Shown here: in pieces, positions 52,454 to 63,177 of the stretch | How the letters are laid out: every line of letters begins with the position of its first letter | Position numbering within the stretch: position 1 is the stretch's first letter | NCBI GenBank assembly: GCA_047967505.1 | Contig: CM106539.1 | Length of the DNA stretch: 64,000 nucleotides | Reading direction: 5' to 3' (one strand) | DNA from: Dipteris shenzhenensis | Taxonomy: Eukaryota; Polypodiophyta; Polypodiopsida; Gleicheniales | Program-made: the position numbers and the translations under genes | Notes under the pieces: generated by a model | What the model was told of the DNA's origin: nothing | Seen by the model: the letters and a program-made list of their open reading frames with translations, nothing else | Databases searched by the model: none

Positions 52454-53649
52454 ATGTGGCCAGGAAGCGCTTTGGGCTCACCTGATCTCCGGGAGTCTAT
52501 TTTTAGGAACTTATATAACCTTTAAGGGCACCCTCCTAGTCCTGCGGAGTTATACGGGTATATGACGGGTACTCTAAACACCCCCCAGGAGTCGGCACTA
52601 CAGACTCTAGCTACGAGTGGCCAGCATACTAGCTCGACACGACACGGTAGTAGGCATAGTAGCAGGGAGAGCAGTGGGGGATGCATGGCACAGTGCTTTC
52701 GGAGGGGTGGCAGTGGGGACGATGATGATTCAGATGATTTAGACGTGCCTCCGGGTGATGGTACGATATTCTATGACATCACTCAGACAGGAGGCATCTT
52801 GATGGATGCACGGGAGAAGGACATCATGGCCTTCATGCACTCTATAATTGCTAACAATTACAGAGATTGCTTTATCCACTACAAAGACCAGCCAAAGAGG
52901 TTGGCTGATGAGACCCTCGCTGCTGTTTGCTCTAGGTATCCTAACCCCCCCAATCGCCAGTTCACAGATAAATGGGCCAAGTCAAAGATTGTTACGATAC
53001 TTGGCAATAAAAGATCTTCGCTTAAGAGGCAGGCACTAGCGGAGCTTGCCAGGATCGAGGGAGGTCAACCACCAAGGGGCCCGCCCCACACCGCTCACAA
53101 GCGTGAGTGGAAGAAAGAAATGAAGTCAGCGAGGGAGGACCCCAGTCTGCAGCACGTGGAGGCACGAAGGATCCAGATGGAGCAATATGGAAGCGTGCAT
53201 TTTGGAGCAGGGCGTTTTGATTCATGGGAGGCCCAATTTGTAAGTATCGATCTCAAATTATATTGCTTATGTAGTTTATTAGGAGGTTGTTTCTTTGTAC
53301 TAATCCCTTTGCAAATTGTGTCGTCTTGTAGCTTGATATCGTGGGAAGATACCCTACTCCTGTCGAGATAGCCTACCACCGCCACCATCGCAGAGGAGAT
53401 ACATGGAGGCACTTCTATCATGACGGGTTGATTACTAAGGAGCGGTATATCCAGGCTACTGGAGTGGCCCCTGAGGTATTTGAAAATAATTAAATAATGT
53501 CAATATTATAAGTAAAGATTTGATTTTTCATACATTGATATATGTTGTCCCTTGTTTACAGGTCCGTGCACAAGACGACGAGGAAGAAGACGAGGAAGGA
53601 GGCAGAGAAGGGAGCGCAGAAGGGAGCATGGAAGGGAACGAGGATTAGT
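52454..53649 (+). pseudogene. TNPA-like CACTA second gene, copy B (most complete)
   Basis: ATG at 52454 opens MWPGSALGSPDLRESIF. One TAA at 52523 interrupts an otherwise open exon to 53239. The core has the acidic patch SGDDDDSDDLDVPPGDGTIF, EKDIMAFMHSIIANNYRDC, HYKDQPKRLADETLA, NRQFTDKWAKSKIVTILGNK and VEARRIQMEQYGSVHFGAG. Introns: TTT|GTAAGT at 53240 to TTGTAG|CTTGAT at about 53331, then GAG|GTATTTG to TTTACAG|GTCCGT at about 53562. The third exon reads LDIVGRYPTPVEIAYHRHHR and the last is acidic, ending MEGNED at 53649. By analogy it would bind the TAGACGCG motifs and recruit TNP2; that is inference. Confidence 0.75.
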
Positions 53650-53659
53650 CATAGAAGTA

Positions 53660-53960
53660 GTGCTAGCTACTCTTTTTTGTACTTAAAGCCACTGGCTTGG
53701 CTTCCTGCCTCTTGTATATACACTCCTCTTATTTTTTGTACTTGAAGCCACATGACGTGGCTTAGCTTCGTGCTATATGTACATACAAGCACTTTTTGAG
53801 CTTTCAATTTTATTGCGTTTTGGAGTTATAATGTTTTATTTGGAATTGTAATTAAAATGCGGTTGGCTGTAAGAATTGAATTACACAATGTGGAAATGGG
53901 ATTCTTGTAACTATATAGCATACACAACATACATAGCATTCTGTAAATTTTAAAAAAAAT
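53660..53960. other. TNPA-like 3' UTR, copy B
   Basis: Doubled TTTTGTACTTRAAGCCAC block as in copy C, then AT-rich sequence to the array. Inverted in copy A. Confidence 0.6.
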
Positions 53961-53964
53961 ATTA

Positions 53965-54300
53965 TAAAGCGCGTCTATCAGTGCGTCTATAAATGCATCT
54001 ATATATGCGTCTGTCTGTTCGAGAAGCGTCTATTTGCGCGTCTATAAACACATTTATAAAACCGTTTAAAAATGCGTCTATACACACGTTTAACGATGTG
54101 TCTGTCTGTTTTTAAAATTTTTAAGCAGAGCGTCTATTTACGCATCTAAATGCACGTCTATGCATGCGTGTATCTACTATATAGATGCGTTGTTAGATGC
54201 GGGTCTCTAGACGCAAAAATAGATGCACAAATAGATGCGCCCGTAAGTTTTTTATTTAGTTTAGTAAACACATCCGTGTGCGTGTCTGTAGGTGCTTTGT
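53965..54300. repeat. TAGACGCG subterminal array, copy B
   Basis: Words GCGCGTCTATCAGTGCGTCT, TTTGCGCGTCTATAAACAC and TAGATGCGCCCGTAAG recur, facing the candidate terminus at 54309. Confidence 0.88.
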
Positions 54301-54309
54301 CTTGTTGTG
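54286..54309. repeat. Candidate element terminus, copy B
   Basis: GTAGGTGCTTTGTCTTGTTGTG ends the array; it matches, with five or so changes, 13221-13245, which follows TNP2's other end. Together they would be the two terminal inverted repeats of one element. Confidence 0.45.
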
Positions 54310-54480
54310 TTTCAAGACCCTTTTTTAAAATTCAATGTAAATTCTGTCAAAAAAATGTCCATAATGATGTGAATAGTCGTAGTGACCCTAGTTATGTTTT
54401 GTAGCAAAATCAACATCATCTTCCCTCTGTAGCTTCCAATAATAGTACTCAGAGATTGAAACAAAATCAATCATAGAGAT

Positions 54481-56600
54481 AGGAAGAGAGATGAAGATAA
54501 TAGAACTATTATTGCATAAGAAGTTTACTTAATGTATCAAGATACACATAGCTAGAACTACCATGACACTTTATATATAATATCTCTTCAATGAATAGAA
54601 GTACCATGATATCCAATTCTCTAGGATGAAAAATTTACCCATTGCATGAAATTTGGGACAAATGTGCACTAATGAAAAGGAGTTCTATTTGCTCACCTCC
54701 TTTTTCCATGCTCAATAAACTAGTGATCGAGCTATTGATAGTGGAGGCATCACATGACATACTTGCCTTGAAGACTTTACCCATCCCCAAGAGATTGGTT
54801 CCATATGCATACCTACATGCTTCTTTTGATGTGAAAGTTGAAAGGACAAATGTGCGTCAATGAAAAGAATCCCTATCTACTCAGTTGCTTTATTCATACT
54901 TAACAAAGTAGTGGTAGTGGTGGCATCGCATGTCATTCGGCCTGACTTGAAAACTTTACACAAATCCGAGAATGTGTCAGCAAATGCTACATCCATGTAC
55001 TTCTTTGGATGTGAAAGTTGAGGTGAAGAACAAATGAAGTGGGGGTTGTGGATCCACTTCTAGATAATGTTTTTGTTGGTTGCAAAGGTGTCTACAAAGC
55101 TTAGTAAAGATGCAAGGCCAAAACCAGGGTTACTGTTAGCATGAAGGAGTAGATTTTGAGAAAACGTTTGCACTCATAATCAGATTAAATACAATCATGT
55201 TGCTATTGTGTCTTTGGACTCCTATTTTCACTTCGCTTCCTTTAATATTCCTAGCTTTTGTTTTCCAATCCATAGCACTAGTAGTAATGTGGAAATTATT
55301 AGGAGAACTTTAGGAGGATGTGGATTTGTATGGGAAGATAAGCTCCATGCTAGTACCATCCTAAACCAATTTATCTAGATTCGATAAAAAATAGATAAGC
55401 CACATTTTTCTCCTTTCCTAGACCATGGCATGTAGGTTGGATGGAAAGTCGGAGCACTTTGTTGATTAGGAAGATGTAGGAATCTTACAAGTACTCAAGA
55501 GGCTGTGAGCTATATTTCATTAACTTTCTCATGGTGAAGGTGTGACTAAAGCACTTTCTGACTGTCAAGGTTCCGTAGGAAAATAGAGATGGGACATGTT
55601 GATCATTGGTGAAAGGACGTAGGCAAAGGGAGGTCCACCTAGACAGGTGCCCTGAGAATGCTTGCATGGAGTCTTGTAGATATGCTTTGTGCCACCTAGC
55701 GTGTGTTACAAAGCATGTGTTAGAATGGGTGCATCAATGATTGTGAGGAGTAGGGAAAGTGGGAGAGGGCTTCTTTCCCGCTCAAAAAATGCCCTCCCCT
55801 ACCTGTCCTAGGCATCAAAGGCTTGGGAAGGGGGTTTACATGATGACACATGTGAGATACGAGTTAAGTACAGTTGAACAAGCTGAGAGCAGCTCCCTGC
55901 GTGCTGCTAAGCCCAGCATTCCAATATCAATAGGAATTCCATCCCCATGTGTAGCAGTTGGGGCCAGATCATACCTTGAAGCAGGCTCCCCCTCCCTGAA
56001 CCTGCAATGGGGTTGCAAATAAATCCTGCTAGTAGGGCTCCCCCGAGCCACTTTTTTCGCACGGGGAGACCCTCTGAAGCGTCTCGAGCCTAGGTGCATT
56101 TGGGGGGTGGCCATTACCATTACAAAGATTTTTACATCATAAGGCTGATGGGACTAGGACCTAGGCGCATTTGGGGGAGGCAATTAGGAAGTTTTTTAGA
56201 TTGGAGGGTCCAGATTTGGATTCCACAAATCCAAGCCTTTGACGAAGATGACTCATGTTTTAGAAGAGATGTGAGGATTAAAAATGCTTGTTACCATGCC
56301 GGACGTTGACGACCTTAAGGGTCCCTAATTGTGGATGGAATGATGCCATGCATCGTAGCGCATATTGTAAACGATTGGATTCTGGAATGAACTGGGGGGA
56401 TCCCCGTGGAGAGCTCCTAGGTCCTTACCATTAATAATTGATAAAGATAGGCCAACCTTTGTAATCGAGGCAAATCATTTTCCCTGATTTCGAAAACATG
56501 GATAAGGCTAGGATCGACTTGCTGTCGACGACCACACAGGCTAGATGGACCGGGATTCATAGGTTGATGGAAGCCAAGCCCCACTGCTCAAAAATAAAAG
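54481..56600. other. Non-coding, copy B
   Basis: Matches 26254-28500 without the 133-base extra segment of copy A. No gene is supported; the same weak copia RT-like run is present near 55150-55215. Confidence 0.55.
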
Positions 56601-57029
56601 TCATGTCGTTACAAAGAGTAGCTTTCATGAGGTTGATGCATGTGGGAGAAGAAAAAAAACTATCGTTACAAAGCATAGCTTTCATGAAGTGGATGTGGGA
56701 AAAAAAACAGGACACATGAGCCGCAGTCTTGCTGAAGTTAAGGTTGAAAGTCTCTTATGTTAATCGATATTGTCATTGTCTTGAGCTGGATCCAGGCTTT
56801 CGGTGCGTGGACGTCAAATTCCGTTATAATACAAATTCGATGACGTGAAATGGAGGATGGCGGAGCATGCAGGACAGCAAATATCTATGCTGTGATGTTT
56901 GCAAAGGGCAAGAAACGTGAGAGAGAGGATAATTTGTGCGTAACAGAGTCCAAAGAAATTTGGCCGCTGGATTCATCGTTTTTTGGAAATTCGTGGACCG
57001 GCACACTCCTACGTAACTAGGCACAGTCT

Positions 57030-57046
57030 CTATATAAACATCGATC
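57030..57046 (+). promoter_or_regulatory. Possible TATA-type core promoter, copy B
   Basis: TCTCTATATAAACATCG, identical to copy A. Confidence 0.35.
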
Positions 57047-57374
57047 GTAGTCACAAACTCACAAACTCCATCCAATCGGCAGGTTAGAGGTTAGCGCGGA
57101 TGAAACCTTTCCCCCAATTCCTTTCCATCCACAGTAGTTAGAAGCTTCTTCAGGAGGAGATCTAGATATCCTTTTGATATTGTTTCACGTAGTTCTGTAG
57201 TAAGTGTGCTTTATCAACACAAGTTAGCCCCCTGCATGCTCGTAGTTCTACACAAGTTAGCCACCCACATACTTCTTGTTAAAAATGGCAAAACTTATCA
57301 CTAGTCTGATGCGGCTCGATGCTACGTATCCCTTTTTTTATGGCACCTTGAGCAAATAAAAACTAAGTAATATA

Positions 57375-57810
57375 AAGTCCTATGCAAAGTATCATACCCA
57401 TAGGAGACAAGAACATAGGCTAGAAGTACACCAATGCATATTTTTTTAAACTCATGCATGATGCATCATAAAGAACAAGCAAACTATATTTGAAACCATG
57501 CAAAGGATATCTCATGGATATGATACTTTGCACAGGCTGTAAACTAAGTAAGATGAAGGCCTTGCAAATATAATATGACAAGCACATATGCTAGAAGCAC
57601 ATAAATGCATATTTTTCAACACTCATGCATGATATGTGGCAGAAAACAAAGATATATGCAACAAAGATATATGCATTCCCAATAATGCAAGTGATATTCT
57701 ATGGGTATGATACTTTGCATACACCTTAGATTAAGAACAATCAAGGCCTATGCAAAGTACCATACCCATTGGAGATGAGGACATAGGTTGGAAGTACATT
57801 GATGGACATG
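57375..57810. repeat. Diverged tandem repeat, about 180 bp period, copy B
   Basis: As in copy A, with a 12-base duplication ACAAAGATATATGC near 57647-57672. Confidence 0.7.
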
Positions 57811-58474
57811 GCAAGTAAAGAGGAAATATGCATTCCAAACCATGTAAGTAATATCTAATAGCATATGTTGTAGTAATCCATATGTGAAACTACCATATGG
57901 AAAAGGTCCAAATGAGACATCTCACATACAAATTCAAAACTCATGAAGGAAGCCACATAATGATTTGAGGGGAGAGGAGGCTCATTCTTGAAATTGTTTT
58001 GGGGGATTAGGCTCTCCCATGGGTGGCGAGCCATTTGGGACATGTGTCCCACTAACACATGGCCAAATGAGAGACTGCCACATTTCAAGAAGGTATTAGA
58101 GTAGACTCTGACACTTCAATTGGAGGCAAGCAAAGTGTTCCTGGCCAATGAAGGCAAAGAAGAACACCTTGAATGAGACCCAAAGATGCCATGTGTCCTA
58201 ATGAGGAGGTCCATAAAAAGGGAACAGAGTGCAAAGATAAGGTGGCAACATGTGTGCTCCACGTGTGAGACTGCACAGGAGCTAGTGCCATAATGAGGAG
58301 GCATAGAGCATGGTGGCAGCTCATAAATGGTCAATCATACAAATGCCTCCTCAAATCACAATGCTGTAGGCTACATGGATTAGATCTAATAGACAAGAGT
58401 AGCAAAAAGAGGCATGCAAATGTACCATGTGGCAAAAGGTGCACATGCTAGACACAAGTGGCAGATGGAATGTG

Positions 58475-58590
58475 TACGACCTAGATGGAATGCGCTATTG
58501 TCTTGGAATTGAGTTCTGGAGAGATTTAGATAGTACCTTTATGAGTCAATTGAAACGTGTTGATAGTCTCCTAAAGAAGTTCCCCTTTCC
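58475..58590 (+). pseudogene. Copia reverse-transcriptase scrap, copy B
   Basis: MRYCLGIEFWRDLDSTFMSQ and RVDSLLKKF as in copy A; shorter pyrimidine-rich tail. Confidence 0.75.
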
Positions 58591-59522
58591 ATCCACCACC
58601 TCCCACAACCTTTTTGCCTCCAATTCTCAAGTTTTATAATCTTTCCCTCTCCATTTCTAAAGTTTTGGAAACTTGCATTGTTCTATTTTGACTCCCTATG
58701 CCTTTTTCTCATGCACAAAAGGTAAAAATGAGATTTTCATGGAGTTGTGGCACTAATTTTTCCAAGAATGTTTGATATTATTTTGTTAAGTTTCTTTTTT
58801 TTTTCTCACAAAACATTATGTTTTTGTTTCTAGGCATCACAACCTACATATCCATTCTAAACTCCAAGTAAGTTCCTTATTTATTTTGATTTTTTCATGA
58901 TGTTTTTAATTCTTTCTTTTCAAAAGAGGTGGGCTTATTTTAATGCTTCCTTTTCCATCCCTCCATCTATCCAATCCTCTTCACCCATATTCATATCCCT
59001 TCTACTTTATCCCTTTCCTTGTCTATATCATCAATCTCCTTTTCCATCTCTGCCTGTCGTCACCCATATACTTTTTGACCTCTATCCCCTTTCTCTCTTT
59101 ATTTTTTAAGTCTTTCTATTCCATCCACTTTCCCATCCTCTCCCCTATTACCTTCCCATTGTAGGCTTCCTATTTTCTAACCTCTATTCCATACCCTTGC
59201 AAATCCTCTCCCCAATTTCCTATCGCCTATTCCATCCCCTACCACTTATTCCATTATCTTTAAAAGATATGGGGTCAATGCATGGTCAGGTGTAGACAAT
59301 CGCAAAACTATTTTTAGAGGTAGTTTGGGGCCCTAACGTGATGTGATGGACTTGTATTCTTGCCAAGTTTTTTCTCGAAGTAATGATTATCACACTTTCC
59401 CATCCTATGCCCTATTCCCTATCCCATTTTTAGGCTCCCTATTTTCTAACCTCTATTCCATACCCTTCCTAGACATGCCATATCTGTCCAATGGCATCCT
59501 AGATATTGTGTAATGCATGTCA

Positions 59523-60612
59523 ATATGGTCTTTTCCCGTAGAGAGGACCCCTCAAGGGTTGGGGACCCCTCAAGGGCCATATTGTCAATTGCATTTTCTC
59601 TAACTTTAATTGTGGATATTTTAGACAAGCATGGAAATAAGAAGAGGAAAGATCTCATGAACAAAGACATGCAATGTTGGGAGTTTTTGCAGTTCTTGAA
59701 ATTAAGTAAAATGAAGCACTTTATCAAACACAACTACATAGCCTGATGGTAGGCACTTCAATTCAAGGAATGTATTTTCAAATTCCCTGATGATGTGGTT
59801 GTATCAGTTGTAGACTTCAAAAAAATTATGCTTTCAAAGAACAGAATGAGATTCAGTCAATGCACTGGCATTCAGTATAGGTCTCAATTTTTTTCCATAT
59901 AACTTACTATCGTAAGGCAGAAAAAATTATATAAAAAGTTCCCTCCTTCATTTGAGATGATAGGCAGCATGACACATTATTTGTACAACAATGTTTCATG
60001 TTATACGAGATGTGGTTGAAAGAACAAGGAGTTGCATTGAAACGGCATTGGGTTTGGTCTGATGGGGTTGCCTCCCAATTCAAGGCTTGCAGACCCTTCT
60101 ATTTTGTTGCTAGGTATGAAGTATGATAGGCATGGAAATGACTTGGAACTTCCTTGCAAGTGGGCATGGAAAAGGAGAGCACGATGGAGCAGGGGTTGTT
60201 ATTAAAATAAATTTAACACATGAATAACTAAAGAGAGACATTGCTATTTTAAAGTGTGCAAGCAATGCTGTTGCTTTCTTACAAGCCAACTTATCTTAGC
60301 GAGCTATAGCCTCTTATGCATCCAAACAAAGGGAGTGTGCTTGTATATTTTGGGAGATAAAGGTAGGAGATGTGAACATGGAAAATAAGTGGAACTGTGA
60401 AGCTATTCCCAATTCACGTTCTTTACATGTTTTTCATGGTCGCAACACACAAGATCCGTCAGGCCTTGCTACCAAACATTTGTCATGCTTTTGTGACGCA
60501 TGCATGCATGGGATTCAGAACAAATGTACCAACAAAGCACATGTGCAACCTTGGGGTGTTCACACATTGGAACCTTTGCCAGATATACAAGCTACTATAG
60601 ATTCAATGCTGA
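59523..60612 (+). pseudogene. Uncharacterised transposase-like family X, member 1, copy B
   Basis: Same fragmented protein as 31454-32530: MQCWEFLQFLKLSKMKHF, FPDDVVVSVVDFKKIMLSK-like (one frameshift away from the NYAF motif), SDGVASQFKACRPFYFVARY, CFCDACMHGIQNKC and VQPWGVHTLEPLPDIQATID. Copy B keeps SDG where copy A reads FDG. The sense ends at 60612, where a junction to member 2 begins. Confidence 0.6.
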
Positions 60613-62852
60613 GACACATTGGAACCTCATATGATAGGCCATGTGCATACCGCTTCATGTCTTCTTCAGATTGCACCGTGCACATTGCGAGCAGGCATGA
60701 TTAGGAGGCAGAGTCTAGAGGATAGTGAGACTGATGCTCTTTGGGCTTTGAGTGGTCGTGCACCTCGCAACGATTGATTGTTGGATGATTCCACTAGGTC
60801 CTTCATACAACAGTTTTGGGAGGAGCATTGCAGAGCATCCCCGGTGTTCAAGAAGGCATTGTAGAAGAGGGTGTCATGCGGTGTGTACATTGAGCATGGT
60901 GCATGTTTTTTGGAGTGTACCCAGACTGAGTTGTACACTTAGTTTGTAGAGGCGCACCCGGAGTCCAGGATTGGGCAGAGGTCATTTGAGCGATGCAGGC
61001 CATGGTTTGTGCGATGCTCTCAGGAGCGTGACACATGCTGTTGTCGCTACCATGTGGATTTTGGATTGATGTATGACGTATTCTGTTCCCTTGATGGTCA
61101 TAGGGGAGTGGTTCCTACTAGCCCTCGCGACTTCATTCATTCCATATTGTGTACACGAGATGGTGATGCTTTATTCCACTCCCTTGATTGTGTGGAAGGC
61201 AGGTGTACTTTGTGTGGTGACTTTGCTAGAGTGCCACGAGTTGCACTAGATACTTGTGATGTGCAGATGGTTCGTTGGCAGCAGTATGAGTACAGTACCT
61301 TGACATTAGATGGTGGTGCACAGTCGAGGAGGTTGCAGCTTGTGGGGAAGGAGACACCACATGTTGTATTCATTGACAGTTTTCGAGGGAAGCTGTACCG
61401 CTACATACGCCACTTGCACACTGCGAAATGGGAGGATCGTCAGTTCCGTGCATGTTTGAGGACATTTCCTACAGGGGTGGTTGTCTCAGTGGTGGACTTT
61501 GCGGAGAATTACACCTTTGCACCACAGCATGAGATCCAATTGGAGTATTATTTCTCCGAACAGGTGACGTGTGATTGAGTATTGATTTTTTTATGGCCTC
61601 ATTATATTGAATTATTTCAATAGTCATATTTTTTTTCAATGCCATGTTGCAGGTTGCTATATTTGTGCACATTAGCTATCGTCATGCATAGGCTCATGTG
61701 GATGGCATTGATAGCACCATGGACTCACGCGTCATTGTGTGAGAGTATCACTTCTACATTAGTGATGATCGATCGCATGATGCCCATTTTGTGCAGCATT
61801 GCTTCACTTTGCATGATAGTTTCTTGAGGGATCATGGTGTCACATGGCAGTAGCACTGGATATGGTCAGACGGCTGTGGTGGTCAGTTCAAATCCGTTAG
61901 ACAGTTTTATTGGTTCTGCAGATGGCACTGTGAGACAGGTATTCCGATCACATGGAGCTACTTCAAGACAGGGCACGGTAAGGGAGAGCACGATGGTGCA
62001 GGTGCTTGCGTAAAGTGTGCTTTGCGTCGATACCAGTTGCGTCACACTGCCGATCGCTTCAAGGATGCACATGATGTGGTGCGGTGGTGCAGCCAGCACT
62101 TATCCACTAGTGCTATCTCCTCGTTTCAGTCGCGTGACGATAGGGTGGTGAGCCGGTATTTTTGGTGCGTGGACATTGGGAGTCTTGATCGGTCTAGGCC
62201 TTTTGATTGTCATTCAGTGTTCGGCACTCTTGATTTCCATTCCATCAGGAGCATAGGTGAGCCTCACCCCGCGATCTTTTCTCGACGGTTTGCATGTTTT
62301 TGCTCTGCATGCATTGATGATGATTAGGGAGGGTGCTCCATGATACCATGGGTCGATCCATGGGTACGGCGAGTGCTTTCTCCCTTCCAGCCTTGGGAGG
62401 AGGTACATGATGATCAGGATGCGGGATTCAGTTCCTCTAGAGATTATGACCAGCTTACAGATATGTTGCGTATTGGTGATATCTTCGCGGTTATTGCTTC
62501 GGAGGGCAATGAGGAGGGTGTGGGTTATTACTTGTTGCAATGCTCTATGCTGAAGAGTGTGCTGAATGAGGATACAGGGGATGGGCATGGGATGCACTTC
62601 AATTCTCATAGCATGATCGTAGGTGGCCACTATTTAGAGCAGATACAGAGGCGTGGTCGCTATATTGAGTTCCAAGAGTACATGGCGGATCAAGAGGCAT
62701 ACATGTATTCTCATCTTGTTGTTGCGATCAAGATTACTTTGAGTCGTGTTCGCACTCGCAAGGTGACATCCACTCCATGATGGCGCCTTGCAGTGGCGGA
62801 TCACCAGAGCATACTTGCAACTATTGGCATGAGAGCTGATCCTGAGGAGTAG
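60613..62852 (+). pseudogene. Uncharacterised transposase-like family X, member 2, copy B (most complete)
   Basis: The N-terminal half, lost in copy A, reads from about 60880: CVHIEHGACFLECTQTELYT, RCRPWFVRCSQERDTCCCRY, HVDFGLMYDVFCSL and LDCVEGRCTLCGDFARVPR, a cysteine-rich region. It continues LVGKETPHVVFIDSFRGKLY and VVDFAENYTFAPQHEIQLEY. Intron 61564-61652 (CAG|GTGACG, TTGCAG|GTTGC). Exon 2 has ISDDRSHDAHFVQHCFTLHD, IWSDGCGGQFKSVRQFYWF, WSYFKTGHGKGEHDGAGA and a long tail to TAG at 62852. Stops lie at about 61851, 62326 and 62778. The conserved D and E residues (DFAENY, SDG, GEHDGA) suggest a nuclease or transposase fold; unproven. Confidence 0.7.
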
Positions 62853-63177
62853 CACATTACATATCATATTTTTTGGGATCATCAGTTGATCAGATTGATT
62901 TTTATTGGGTATCATTAGTTGATTACACATTTTTGTATTCGATATGTGTAGGCTCACTGTGTGACCGTACCATTGTAATTTTCATGGACTCATATTTTGT
63001 ATTTCACTCTGATGGTTGTATACACGTTCATACACATCATTGTATTAGATTCTATTTTATACATGATGTCCGATGTCTTCTCAATGGGATTTGTTGTGTT
63101 TGTAAAACAAAAAATTGTTTATTAGTAGTAATGTTGTAATTGTGTTTTGTGCTTTAGGACATTTTAAAAATGTGTGT
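62853..63177. other. 3' flank of family X gene, copy B
   Basis: AT-rich, matches 36348-36662; no gene. Confidence 0.55.
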
